The notes beneath the pieces are model-generated. The model saw only the letters and a list, made by a program, of their open reading frames with translations. It did not search any database and was not told the DNA's origin. A stretch of DNA of 64,000 nt from Rhynchospora pubera (lineage: Eukaryota > Streptophyta > Magnoliopsida > Poales > Cyperaceae), in the NCBI GenBank assembly GCA_028095005.1, contig CM051459.1, forward strand, positions 128,691,657 to 128,755,656, written 5' to 3'. The translations under genes and the position numbers were made by a program. Positions 36,691 to 48,107 of this stretch are shown here, piece after piece (within the stretch, counting starts at the first letter, position 1; every line of letters begins with the position of its first letter).

Positions 36691-37337
36691 CCAAAAACAT
36701 TAGTCATAGGCATAGCATCGTACGTACCACGACAGTCTTAGAGGTGTTGGTATTGGTTGGGTCAACAAGCTGATTGTATTGAGTCGGCCCCACCATGAGG
36801 TAGTCCTGTTCACCAAAACAATGTCTCCTGTCAGATTAAGTGTTGGCAACATGCTAGGGCCCATGGGCTGACCAAATTTAGACAAATAAACTATCAAGCC
36901 AAGGCACTAGTAATGCATAGCATAGATTATATATATTTTCCACATTGCAATCTATTTTTGATATTACATGTAGAAGTTAAGCGAAAGAGAGAGACATGTA
37001 AATTGTAATGACAGTTTAATTTGAACTTGTTCAAATAGCCAAAGCTCATGCATACCCAGGCTGATCTATCATATCTATTGCAATAGCAATTAGCAAAAAT
37101 ACAAAACTAGACTTGACTAATTTGAGGCAGAGATAGAGAGAGGCATACGCAAGTAAATTCCTAGACGTAAGAGTTGAAGACTTGGAAGGCACAAAGACCT
37201 TTGACGATGAAGAAGAATCTAGAGAGGGAGTCTGCCGTCAGCACCCGCCACGGCAGCTGCGCCACCCGCCTCCCCACCGACAACATCATCTCCTCTGTGC
37301 TGTCCTCTTCAACCCAATGCTGCACTGGATTGTCAAT

Positions 37338-37900
37338 CAACACTTGAAATGACAGAAACAATGATTGTACAAGCCAGGGGCGGCGGAGGCGAGTGGGGCC
37401 CAGGAAGCGAGGAGGCCGACGTTGGTTCTGAGGTCTTTGAAAAATGACCCTTGAATTCATCCAATCATCCATAGTCTTTGCATCCATTCTCTCTCTCTCA
37501 GGTTCTCAGACGAGGCGATGAATTGGTTCAAAATTCGGATCTATTTCAACATAGAGAGGGAAGGCGATCGATTCGGAGAGAAAGCAAGAATTTGGCACTT
37601 CCGTTATTAACGGATTGAGATCCGTTCTCAACGGATCGTATTGTGCAAAGGAATCCACACTTTCATTCTCAACGGATCGGACAGTGCAAAGGGATTTCGC
37701 ACTTCCGTTCTAAACGGAAAATAGAACCGTTCTCAACGGACCGGATTGTACAAGGGATTTCGCACTTCCGTTCTCAACTTATGGGATGTGCACAGTTTTA
37801 AAACCTGAGTTCTCAATTCCGTTCTAAACTGATTGGGGTCCGTTCTCAACGGATTGTGAAGAAACCTGAATTTCCTGTTTAACGATTTGCATCCACTCTA
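37338..37900. repeat. Upstream region of the IMP1 pseudogene with minisatellite, matching 31483-32200
   Basis: Same order and strand as the 31483 block, including the AACGGATT/TCCGTTCTC array (about 37590-37860). It lies directly upstream of pseudogene exon 1. Confidence 0.87.
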
Positions 37901-37991
37901 CCGTTGGAATGAAATTGGGGAAGAAATCAAGAGAGAGAGGGAGAGACTGATTTTATTTAGCAATGTCCAGCTCATTATGAAAACGTGCACT

Positions 37992-38270
37992 TAGGCATGT
38001 CAAACGTGTCAGACGGAAACGGAATGGGCCGTTTCGTTTGAACGTTCCGTTTCGGTAACGAAACATACCGGCTGTTCTGTTATTCGTTCCGTTCGGACAG
38101 AATAGGACGGAACTGTTAAAATTCAACTATTTACCACACAAAGGAATGCCGAAACCGTTCCGTTTAGCCGTTCCGTTTCGGAAACGAAATAAAAAATTAT
38201 ACCGTTAACCGTTCCGTTCCAACAGAACGGCCACAAAAACACGTGGACGAATCCACCGTTGACAGCCCTA
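37992..38270. mobile_element. hAT-type MITE
   Basis: Perfect 8-bp target duplication CGTGCACT (37984-37991 and 38271-38278). Inverted ends TAGGCATGTCAAACG and TAGGGCTGTCAACGG. The interior is rich in CCGTTCCGTTT/AACGGAACG words, like the element at 9799. Confidence 0.88.
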
Positions 38271-38729
38271 CGTGCACTGGCCAGATTATTATGATTTTTT
38301 TAGCCAATTAAATGTGCAAAATCGCTATACTAAATGTATTTGTTAGTCAATTTCAACTTTTGCATGTTAAACATACAAAATCGCTACACATGGGGAGCCA
38401 TCCCCTTACGTCTACCCCCACACCTTCCAGTTTGGCTGATGCTTATTACTAGGCATATTGTACCGACTAGATGACCCATTCACACCAATCTCTCACCGTG
38501 CATTCGGCCATTTTGGAGCCTCATCCCAGTTCTTACGACTCTTCCTCCCCTCATCTAGTCAGGCTTCTAAATTAAATATTAATATTTTCTATTAATAGAT
38601 ATTAAATAAATATTATTTTTAAATAAATATTTATAATTTCTATTATTTTAATTAATTTTTTAAATCAAATAAACGTAGTTACTTGGATCGGATTCTCAGA
38701 ATCTGATCAAGCACAATTTATATGTTTTA

Positions 38730-38918
38730 GGCTCCGTTTGGATGCGTTGAGAATAAGGTAGGAAGAAGGAAGAAGGGAAGAAATTTATTGGGAAGGGGTA
38801 AATTTATTGGGAAGTGTGTAACTTTTGTGAAGAGTTTGGATGGTTAGAAATAAATTTATTGGTAAAAAGTGGTTATTCCTTATTCCTTATTCCGGAAAGA
38901 AGCCATCCAAACGGAGCC
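38730..38918. mobile_element. Tourist-like MITE, inverse of the 1488 copy
   Basis: GGCTCCGTTTGGATG to CATCCAAACGGAGCC with TTA on both sides (38727-38729 and 38919-38921). The 189-bp interior matches the reverse complement of 1488-1661 with small indels. Confidence 0.87.
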
Positions 38919-38929
38919 TTAATTGATAA

Positions 38930-39140
38930 TGCTCATCACTAGCATGACCAGAGCTCCATACTAGTTAGTCATGCCAGTACCAGACGTGCTGATGTGCTGA
39001 TGTGATATTTGATCAGTACTGTGGTTCAAGATAACCAGTACATCGAATTACATTATGCAGTAATTTTGAGCTCTGGAAGTAATTAACTAGACCAGAAATA
39101 CAGTTTGCAACTTTGCATGATAAAATCCAGTGAAATCTAT
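38930..39140. repeat. Duplicate of IMP1 intron-2 block
   Basis: Direct copy of about 36490-36690 without surrounding exons; evidence of a second, lost copy of the pseudogene region. Confidence 0.85.
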
Positions 39141-40640
39141 ATACGCAGAACTTGTATCTCATATATTACCTGCGTTTTTTTTAATTAGAACCTATAATTG
39201 TAACCTCGACCTACGAATAAAGATGTTCATTTAAAAATATTCTCCGCAAATAGATTTAGGGCTGTCCACGCTATCCTTTTAACTGATTATCCTACTCGTA
39301 TCGTATTCGATAAGATGATATGAGTCATGTTTTATTTTTATTAAGTTATCAGAAATCAGCATGGATAAAAAAAATTGTTAATTTATTGGATAAGGATACG
39401 GATAACGATATTTCGTAACTGTTATTTACCAGTACCATTATATATATAATATATAATTTATATCTTTGTCGTAATGGGGAAAGAATATGATTACAATATC
39501 CAATTAATATTTTAATAACTAATAAAGCAATCTAGATTTAACGGAGATAATATACTACATTAATAATTTTTATTTATTTCTACTTTCATTCACACGCATC
39601 AGAGAAAATAAACATCTAATTTCGGAAGAACTTCTCTTTTAGTTGTTTCATCCTTCTCAAATTCTCCTTCGCAGATAAAATATCGTGGGTTGTAAATAAT
39701 AATATTATTTTATATTTAATTTAATTATTATTTGCTTTCCTTTCTCTATATTTGTCGTTTTAAAATTTTTTTTATTAATCTTTGTTCTGGTGGTCAATCT
39801 TGAGATCAGATCTAGTATAAACCAAAATTATTATAGTGGCCGGTTAAGTATCAAGGAATATTTTTCTAAGGTAATCCAATGCACTAGATAAAACTTAATT
39901 AATGTCATTGCAAGCAAGTTACATATATGTATCCATCCGTTGCTTAATAATAATTTGCATTCAGAAAAAAAAAGTTACGTAATAATTATTGAATAGTAAT
40001 TAGTAAACCTGAGATCATTAAGAATAATTTTTTAGCAAGTTGATAATATTTTTTCCTTTTGTAGTTAATTTCCTTTGTACTCGTCGGCTAAATGTCTAAT
40101 TCAGAAAATCTATATTGTACAAATTTTTTTATTAAATTATTATTATTAGTTTTTTATTATTATTTTATTCTTATCGATAATTCATAACGTGCAAAAATAA
40201 AATACGGATAAGTCAATTTTTAACATATATACGGATAAATATGGATAAAAATATTTTAAATTAATAAAAATGTCTCTACTGTACCTATCATATCTATTAA
40301 CAGTCTTTATATATTTTTTTATTTTCTTTTTGGTAGAAAAGCCCATGAAATACGAATCGTTCCTACTTCAAAAAGAGCGCTCATAAAATACGAATCTCAA
40401 AGCATAGCAGATTAATCCTCTTCGTTAGATCATCCCTAACGACGCTTTTCCAGAACAGCCTCCCCGAAATCCGACGGTCCCTCTGTGCGCCGCATACGCG
40501 CAACGAATGCAAGTTACATCAGTATCTTCTAAACACACAAGAATGTAATTTTGAGAAGCGGGTCATATACATTCGTTTATCGACCCATTACACACAGCTA
40601 CGGACAAAGTATCAGAAATGAAGGGTTCTTATTATTAATT
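39141..40640. other. AT-rich intergenic region
   Basis: No coding exon or element boundary I can support. Repeated GGATA words occur near 39350-39400 and 40200-40250, perhaps an old repeat. Confidence 0.45.
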
Positions 40641-40642
40641 TA

Positions 40643-40654
40643 TCTATAAAAAGG
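40643..40654 (+). promoter_or_regulatory. TATA box of the HD2 gene
   Basis: TCTATAAAAAGG about 100 bp before the ATG at 40752, followed by a CT-rich leader. Confidence 0.6.
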
Positions 40655-40678
40655 AGACTCCTCTTCCTCATTTCTCCC

Positions 40679-40687
40679 AAACCCTAA
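40679..40687 (+). promoter_or_regulatory. Telo-box (AAACCCTAA) in the HD2 leader
   Basis: AAACCCTAA is a known plant element enriched near the start of ribosomal and nucleolar protein genes. Here it lies about 25 bp after the TATA box, near the presumed transcription start. Fits a nucleolar HD2 protein; function not shown by sequence. Confidence 0.5.
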
Positions 40688-40751
40688 ATACCAAAAACCC
40701 TACAAAGCCGCCTCGCTCCATTTCTTCTTCGCAAAATCTCTCTCGTTAGCA

Positions 40752-43700
40752 ATGGAGTTTTGGGGTAAGATTCTCATTCCTTTCTATTCCCTCTGATTGA
40801 GCTCTATTTTTGCTACCATTCGAACTGATTTGAGGAGTCCCGTTCGTGGTTTTAGAAATTTAGGGTTTTTATCGGGGGTTTTCTAATTTCTCGTTATTAT
40901 ACTGATCTTGCTTGTTTGATTGCTGTCCAAGCAATCGTCGGTTTATTTCGTTGTTTTTTGTTCCAGATTATAGTTGGTTTTTTGAAATTTTCCCATCTCA
41001 TACAATCGTTAGTAGTTTGGGATCGTCTTATTTTCTGTTTCTTTTAATCTATCTGATTGTTTTGCATAATCATATAGATTATATAAGTGTTAGTATTAAG
41101 TTTGCATCCAACCCAGTTGTTTTTCAATTAGTGTATTCTGTATGTAAGATATTATCTGATTGTGTTGTATGGCATTCTGAAAATATGTTGTACTGTATTA
41201 TTTAATTAAAGCATTTCAATAAGGCATCCATACTTTAGTAAACTGATGTTTTTTATTCTTTTTATTGTAGGTGTTGAAGTTAAGCCTGGAGAGACTGTTA
41301 AGTGTGACCCTGAAGAAAATAGATATATTCATCTTTCCCAGGTTGGTTGGATTTTATACAAGAACCATACTTATGATATGTTAAGAAAGGAAACCTTATT
41401 ACTGTTATCTTTTGCTAATATTACATGTAATCTTGTATATACCTTTGCAATTGTTTTGGTTTTCGCCTAACATTAATATGTTGATACTGCTCCTTCTCAC
41501 CATTGATATTATCCTCTATTGTCATATTTGATGAACTAACAATAACAATGAGGAGGGTGTCCTTGATTCCTAGCTGGATTATATGGTGTTGATTTTCTTA
41601 TTTGTTAGGTAACAATTAAGTTGTTTTTGATTGTGCTCTTTTAAAATAAAATTCTTATGTTTTTTTTTTCGAAAAAAGGTGGGAGCGCCACCCAGTTTCA
41701 TTTTGCAAAAATGAAACAAAATACAAACAAAATGATTATATCACATCCTAGCAACTAGTTATTTCTAACCCCACTCGAAAATGTCAGTACTATTTGAACG
41801 ACTACAACAAATTCTGAAAATTGCTAATCTCACTAAATAACTCCAAATCAACTGCTTAACCCATCATCAAACTACAACCATTATTGATCAGTACTTAACA
41901 CTTAACTAAAAACTCGTACCATTATTGGTTAGTACTTAAATAAAGTTCTTATGTATGTTTTGGTTCTAATATGAAGGCTTCTCTCGGCGAGACTAAGAAA
42001 TCTGGTGAGAGTGTGATGATATCTGTGAAATGCGATGACAGAAAGCTTGTGGTTGGAACACTCTCTGCCGAGAAGTGTGCCCAGATCCAGTATGATGTGG
42101 TTTTTGAGAAGGAATTTGAACTGTCTCACAACTCCAAAAACGCAAGTGTTCATTTTGTTGGGTACAAAACCTTCGCGCTTGATGGTCCTGATGATGACAT
42201 ATTTGATGGTGCCTATTCAACTTTCCAATCTTTTTGTTGTGTATTGGTGTTTTGACACGTGGAAAACCAGGAGGTTTTTCCAGCAAAATGGTTTAGGTCA
42301 TATGTTTGTAATCATGATGTTGCTCCTAGTTAAGTTTCTCCTGTAAGTTTTGTGTTTGTATCATATTGGTCTTTACCAAAGTATATGGCAGTTTGGTTAC
42401 CTTAACAGCAGAGGGTTTATATTTTATCATATTAGATTTATGTTGTTGTTGACATCACTTTGGTGTTGATAATTATAATTTGCATTTCAATTGCAGGCGA
42501 CATGTCTGATGAGTCAGAAGAGGAAGATGAGCCAGTTGAAGCTGTTCCAATCAAGGCTGCTGCTGTAAATGGTATGTATTCCTTCTTTCATAATAACCTT
42601 TAACAATTAGGACTATTACAGTCAATTGTTTGTACTCCTAATTATTTGTCTTTGCGGTTCATATATTTCATATATTCATGTTCTATGAGATGAGCAAACT
42701 TCTTGCTGAAAGCTGAAAAATGTTCCACAGATGTGTCATATTTTTTCACATTTTCGATTCGATCAAAGAACATTTAAAATGAAAGCAATTGTATACCAAC
42801 AGCAATAAATAACTTTAGAGGCTGATTGTCTGTTAGAAGTTGATAATATTTCAGCTCTTATGTATCTGATGATAAAAGACTAATTTGACAGCTTACTGTG
42901 TCTATCACAAAGGTACAATAATTTAATCTTGCATTGTCCAACAAAATTTATAAAATGATATTAAATAATGTTCTTGGTATGCTGCATCTATGATTTATTA
43001 AGGTGCTTGAGAATTTCCACTTTTTCTCTTGTTTATTTCTGACCAAATGTGGAAGTGTTGCAAGATGCACTATTAGTTGTTTAATTAATTAAATTTGGAG
43101 TGTTTGGGTTTTATGTCATGATGTGAATGGGGATATGTTTTATATGTTTATACAGAAGAGTAACCTTTAATTTGTTAACTTTTGAAAGGGAAACCAAAAG
43201 TTGGGGAGAAAGCCAAAGTAGAGGAGAAAGCTAAGGCTGAAGGATCAAAGAAGCCCAAAGCAGCTGAAAAGCCCAAGGTTGAGTCTGATGATGATAACGA
43301 TGACTCTGATGAGGATGATGATGATGACTCTGATGAGGATGATGAGGATGATTCCGATGAGGAGCCCAAGGAATTGGTAACTTCCCAATCTTTTACTCCA
43401 CCTTTTTATTTTCTATATATATATATATATATATTTAGTTGGATTTGAGATGCTAGGACAAAAAGGAAGTTAAATTGTGTCTATGTCTATCAAAGAGGGA
43501 AAAAATTCTGATTTAGTAAAATTGTGTATTTTGGTTATAGAAAATGATGGAGGTGGATGACGAAGATGATGATGATGATGATGATGAGGATGATGACGAG
43601 GATGATGATGACGAGGATGACAGTGATGACGAGGAAGAAGCCACCCCTCAGAAGGTACGTCTCTCTTAACCAATGTTTATTTCTTGGAATTGGTATGCTC

Positions 43701-44580
43701 CTAATATCTCCAATTAGTTTAGCACTGCTAATATGTTTGTTGTTATTAATTATTTATTGCAGGACTCCAAGAAGAGGCCTTTGAAGGATGGCCAAAAGAC
43801 CCCTGGTCAAGAAAACAAGAAAGCAAAGCTTGTTTCACCTGCTGGAGCTCAGAAGACTGGTATCTTTTTTGTACTCTCTTCTGCTGCCACTTTTGTTTTC
43901 TCTTTTAAAAAAATAATTATTTGTGAAGTTGTGGTCGCAACTCCAAGTAAAAGGAGGGTCTTGATATGCCCGGGTGAGCAGACTTAAAAACCAGCTATCT
44001 CTATGGAAATGAAACCCAATTACTTTTTGCTGGGTTTCTTTCTAACCTACACCAACTTGTTTGGGACAAAAGGCTTAGATATTGCATTATTTGCTAACTT
44101 GTCAACTTCTATTTAAATAGATGGGAAGAAAGGGGGACATGTGGCTACCCCACATCCTGCCAAGCAGGTGCCTAAAACACCTGCAGCTAACAACGACAAG
44201 TCAAAGCAGAAGCCTCAGACTCCAAAATCTGGTGGTTCAGTGGCCTGCAAGTCTTGCAGCAAGTAATTGCCTTTTTTCTCTTCTTTGCACATCCAAGTTT
44301 ATGGCGTTATTAAAAGAGCAACCATCCAAAATTAAAAAACATTTCCTATAATCTTAAAAATGTGAAATTATTTGAAAACCATGTGATGATAGGGTTCTTA
44401 CAAACTTCCATCATGCATGAACCATTGTTATGAGACGATCGTCTTCTAGTTGGTAACTAGTGCTTCTTTTTACCATATTTTGCAGTAACAATGATACTGA
44501 TGTAATTTTTATCTGTTGGTGACAGGACATTTAATAGTGAGACTGCTCTTCAATCTCACACAAAAGCAAAACATGCTTGA
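40752..44580 (+). CDS. HDT: HD2-type (plant-specific) histone deacetylase
   Basis: Nine exons join to 328 residues: 40752-40764, 41271-41341, 41977-42208, 42497-42571, 43189-43376, 43541-43654, 43763-43859, 44121-44262, 44526-44580. The protein starts with the diagnostic MEFWG and has a nucleoplasmin-like N-terminal domain (residues 1 to about 105: VEVKPGETVKCDPEE, LVVGTLSAEKCAQIQYDVVF), a long Asp/Glu tract (about 155-235, partly from GAT/GAC repeats), a Lys-rich basic stretch and a C-terminal C2H2 finger (CX2CX12HX4H, ending TKAKHA). HD2 proteins are nucleolar, linked to rRNA gene silencing and stress or hormone responses. The first exon is only 13 nt. Which HDT paralogue it is cannot be settled here. 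Confidence 0.96.
41661..41937 (-). mobile_element. 5'-truncated LINE insertion in HD2 intron 2
   Basis: A T run (poly(A) on the minus strand) followed by a short stem-forming sequence (GGTGGGAGCGCCACCC). Flanks AAATAAAATTCTTATGT (41644-41660) and AAATAAAGTTCTTATGT (41938-41954) form a 17-bp target duplication with one mismatch. Its right edge lies 39 bp before exon 3. Confidence 0.75.
43935..44100 (+). mobile_element. SINE/RTE-tail fragment in HD2 intron 7
   Basis: Shares CATCTCTATGGAAATGAAACC, GCTGGGTTTCTTTC and CCAACTTGTTTGGGACAAAA with the copy at 56264-56536. The ends are indistinct. Confidence 0.6.
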
Positions 44581-45564
44581 GACATCTTGGGCTTCATTTT
44601 GTTTCTTACATGGTGGGTATCTGTTGGCTCGTTTGGGAGGTAAACGAGTAAAATCAGTGATCCAACCATGTCATGGTGGAATATTTTTGTTTTGTTCTTA
44701 TATCTTGTTGTAGCAGAGTAGCAGTTAGTAGTTGCCAGTGTTTACTATGAATGAAACGTTGAAGGTTCTGTTAGTCTAGTGGCTATTGTAAGACAGATTT
44801 TTGTGGGATTTATGGAATGTCTTGGCGGTAGTATGTTGGTTCTATGTTAATTTCTTACTTTTTCATTCTTGGAGAAGGTGCATATTTCACTGTGACAATT
44901 TAATCATCTACATATAACATATAATAGACTGTACCACTGCCAAAATCCTATGTTGGTCTTTTATCTAATTTAATAAGATTAGCATTCCACGCTGCCTTTG
45001 AAAGGCTGAGAAAATTAAAAAATCAGCATATTCAAACATAGTCATTAGTCATAACAAAATGGAAGTATCTGTTTGTAGTGGTTTCCACATCGGGTGAAAG
45101 GGTGAAATGCTCCTAAACACGAGTATTGACTGCTGTGGAATCAGGCCGAGGCTAAACAGATTTTATTTATTATTATTATTTTTTTTTTTTTTGTAGCAAG
45201 CATGACAGCTGGTACTTGCAAACTAATAACTAATAAGCTAGTAGCGATTGCATTGCACATTTGCACGATGTTGCAAGTTGAAACACGGTACAGCGCAAAC
45301 GGCGATGGACAATTTAATATGGTTCGGATTAATAATAACAAACAATTAGAACACATACTCATAGTACATAATTGTCATGCATAATGCATTTCTTTTACTT
45401 TATATTATATATATCTTTCTTTCTTATTCAAAGCGTATAACCGAAGGAGTATTTCCGGTTCGTTTACTCGTAAATTTGCATGATCGATTCGAAAGCCGCA
45501 CCGTGGTTCACGTAATCTCGCCACAGGAAAAGAGTGCTCCACTTTCGACAGAAAAAGCAATAAT
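44581..45564. other. HD2 3' flank and intergenic DNA
   Basis: 3' UTR, then AT-rich DNA with an ATT/T microsatellite (about 45162-45192). No gene supported. Confidence 0.5.
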
Positions 45565-45576
45565 CAAACAAATGAT

Positions 45577-45714
45577 TTTTTTTTTTTTTTTGATTGATGG
45601 CCGTAGCCTCACACTCACACACACTCAACCAGCTTTGCTTAAAGCTGGGATCGAACTCATGCCCTTTTATTTGAGAAGCACATGCCACTACCAACTGTTC
45701 TAGACAGCGGTGGC
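45577..45714 (-). mobile_element. tRNA-derived SINE with poly(A), upstream of PDX1
   Basis: Flanked by the exact duplication CAAACAAATGAT (45565-45576 and 45715-45726). On the minus strand: box-A-like CAGTTGGTAGTGGC, box B GAGTTCGATCCC, a GTGTGTGTGAGTG stretch and a poly(A) tail of about 16. Confidence 0.85.
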
Positions 45715-45914
45715 CAAACAAATGATACAAGAGAGAATCCGGAGCCTTCTGGATTCTCGGTCTCGCTCGTTTTCTGTCGTACGTAAAAATGATAGACCAG
45801 GTCCATCTATCCGTTCATGGCCCAACACTGAAATCACTGAAGCATGGGCCCCACTGAAATTTACCCGTTAAGCCCCTACAACTCCAGAACAGTCTAGAAA
45901 CACGGCCCAACTAA

Positions 45915-45925
45915 TAAATATATAG
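45915..45925 (+). promoter_or_regulatory. TATA box of PDX1
   Basis: TAAATATATAG about 160 bp before the ATG, followed by a CT-rich leader (TCTCCTCTTCTCTTC). Confidence 0.5.
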
Positions 45926-46078
45926 TCTCCTTCTCCAAACAAAACCTTCGTCTCTCCTCTTCTCTTCTCTTCCATCCAATCCATTTATTTACACACTCAC
46001 ATCGCAACTACAAAAGAAACAAACAAACAAAGAACGAAACGAAAGAGAGATTCATTTCCAAGTTTCCAACGCACGAAA

Positions 46079-48107
46079 ATGTCGGAAATGGCATCACCAT
46101 CTAGAAGCGGCGTGGTGACGGTGTACGGAGGCTCGGCGTCGCTAGTCGATCCGACGACGAAGAAGTCGTCGACCTTCTCCGTCAAGGTCGGGCTGGCGCA
46201 GATGCTACGTGGCGGCGTGATAATGGACGTGGTCACGCCTGAGCAAGCGCGAATCGCCGAGGAGGCTGGCGCTTGCGCTGTCATGGCGCTCGAGCGTGTC
46301 CCTGCTGACATACGCGCCCAAGGCGGCGTTGCGAGGATGAGCGATCCGGGTCTGATCAGAGAGATCAAGAATGCTGTCACCATTCCTGTCATGGCGAAGG
46401 CGCGAATCGGACATTTTGTCGAGGCGCAGATTTTGGAGGCGATCGAGGTCGATTATATCGATGAGAGTGAGGTATCAACGATTTTTTTTTTCTGTTTTTT
46501 AGTTGTTTTTTAATTTGTTTCCGTTCATGAATCCTTTTATTCTAGAAATTATGCAGTGCAGAAATCTTTTTTTTTTAATTTGTTTAATGTATGTTTGGCG
46601 ATATTGCTAATTCTTAAAATTGAGGCGAATTAGATTTAAATTTTATACTGTTGTAGGCATTTTCTAATTGATATGCGCAAGTTAACAGAATCTTTGGCGA
46701 TTATGTTGATTTATGATGGCATATATAGAATTGGTTGTTTTGCGATGGCATATTTGAAATTGCGTTGTTTGGAGTGGCATAAAACCAATTTTATGTCCAA
46801 AAGTTAAATCTCAAGATAGTAACACTGGCTATGTGTAAACAGGTGCTGACACCAGCAGATGAGGAACACCATATCAACAAGCATAACTTCAGCGTTCCAT
46901 TTGTGTGTGGGTGCCGCAATCTAGGGGAAGCACTGCGGCGGATCCGGGAGGGTGCAGCCATGATCCGTACAAAGGGAGAGGCTGGCACTGGCAATGTAGT
47001 TGAAGCTGTGCGCCATGTTCGGTCTGTCATGGGTGAGATTCGCTCTCTCCGCAGCATGGATGAGGATGAGGTACTTTAACTAGGGTATTCGTTTGTATTT
47101 GTTTCGTTCTTTGGTTTAGTTTAGTGGTAGTCCTCTTGTGGTGTCAGTTTAGTTGCCTTCTCCGCAACTTAAAAACCCAAGTGTAAGTGCAATGCAAGAG
47201 GTACTTACCCCTGAATGGCATATATCATTTGTATCGGTGAACCTTTTGAATGGTTTTTCTCTACAACGTATAAGCAGGAATAGTTTCCTTCCCCCAACTA
47301 CTTGAAAATGGTTGGAACTGTAAGTTGCGTTTAAAGAAATCAGAAAGTAGAGATATTATTATGCTATAAAGAGGCATATCCTTCTTCACTGTTTGGATTG
47401 TCCATGTTAAATGTCTCTTCTCTATCAATCAAATGTAATTTTATCAGTTTGTACTGTCCATGTTGAATGTTGTCTTTGCACTGACAAAGCTCGAACAAAA
47501 TTGCATCAGCTTTTACTGCAGATGTGAGGGGCATGATATGCTTTGCTGCGTATACTATTAACTGTGATTTATGACCAAGAAGATTGTTTTCTCAACCTTT
47601 CAGTCCTTTCTATATCATAACCTGTTTCTACCTCTTTTATTTATCCTAAGATTTATTTGAAGTTTGCATTTTCAACCTTTTTCTATTCAGGCTAAAGCCC
47701 TTTCGTATCCAGGTCTGTCCTTTCTTACACAATTTACCTTTTTATTAATCCTGAACCATATGCAGGTCTTTGCTTTTGCGAAGCGTATTGGTGCACCATA
47801 CGACTTGGTGATGCAGACAAAGACGATGGGTCGCCTTCCAGTGGTCCAGTTTGCAGCTGGTGGCATTGCTACCCCAGCTGATGCTGCTCTCATGATGCAA
47901 CTTGGTTGTGACGGTGTCTTTGTCGGATCAGGAATCTTCAAGAGCTCTAACCCAGGTCATATGGCTCGTGCTATAGTACAGGCTGTGACAAACTACAATG
48001 ATCCTCATGTGCTGGCTGAGGTCAGTTGTGGGTTGGGTCAAGCCATGACGGGTATCAATCTCAACTCTGATCCACTTGCTGAGCGGTATGCTGAACGGTC
48101 TAATTAG
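46079..48107 (+). CDS. PDX1: Pyridoxal 5'-phosphate synthase subunit PDX1
   Basis: Exons 46079-46471, 46843-47070 and 47766-48107 give 320 residues. PDX1 builds vitamin B6 (PLP) from ribose 5-phosphate, glyceraldehyde 3-phosphate and ammonia supplied by PDX2, as a cytosolic TIM-barrel dodecamer. Visible landmarks: GGVIMDVV with Asp50 (pentose-phosphate site), MAKARIGHF with Lys107 (first catalytic lysine), RTKGEAGTGN with Lys174 (second), and the phosphate-binding QFAAGGIATPADAAL and GVFVGSGIFKS. Both catalytic lysines are present, so it is a catalytic form and not the inactive PDX1.2 type. The ATG follows a CT-rich leader and opens the conserved N-terminus after a short Ser-rich extension. 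Two introns interrupt it, both between codons. Confidence 0.97.

Larger units (their letters stand above)
32928..37289 (-). pseudogene. IMP1-like mitochondrial inner-membrane peptidase, decayed copy
   Basis: S26 signal-peptidase-like exons on the minus strand: exon 1 37289 to about 37160 (MMLSVGRRVAQLP to LCAFQVFNSYV, then an in-frame TAG before a GTATGC donor); exon 2 36867-36728 (PMGPSMLPTLNLTGDIVLV with the catalytic-Ser motif GPSMLPT, later a shifted frame LVDPTNTNTSKTVV); exon 3 36257-36146 (NGHVWVQGDNIHSSNDLRN to SLVQGKIFCQ); last exon 33011-32928 (VWPLENIGLI onwards, stop). Family members remove targeting signals from inner-membrane proteins with a Ser-Lys dyad. Here the block with the catalytic Lys (family pattern VTKRxxGxEGD) between WGRL and LVDPTN is missing and the frame shifts, and exon 1 has a stop. 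A Helitron fills the last intron. I judge it non-functional. Confidence 0.8.

Noticed and set aside
37161..37487. 108-codon minus-strand protein
   Set aside because: It combines duplicated upstream DNA with IMP1 exon 1; only the part from the ATG at 37289 resembles a protein.
39258..40310. hAT-like element beginning GGGCTGTCCACG
   Set aside because: No matching right end or 8-bp duplication could be found.
45997..46414. Two long minus-strand frames opposite PDX1 exon 1
   Set aside because: They are shadows of the GC-rich PDX1 coding exon with no family similarity.
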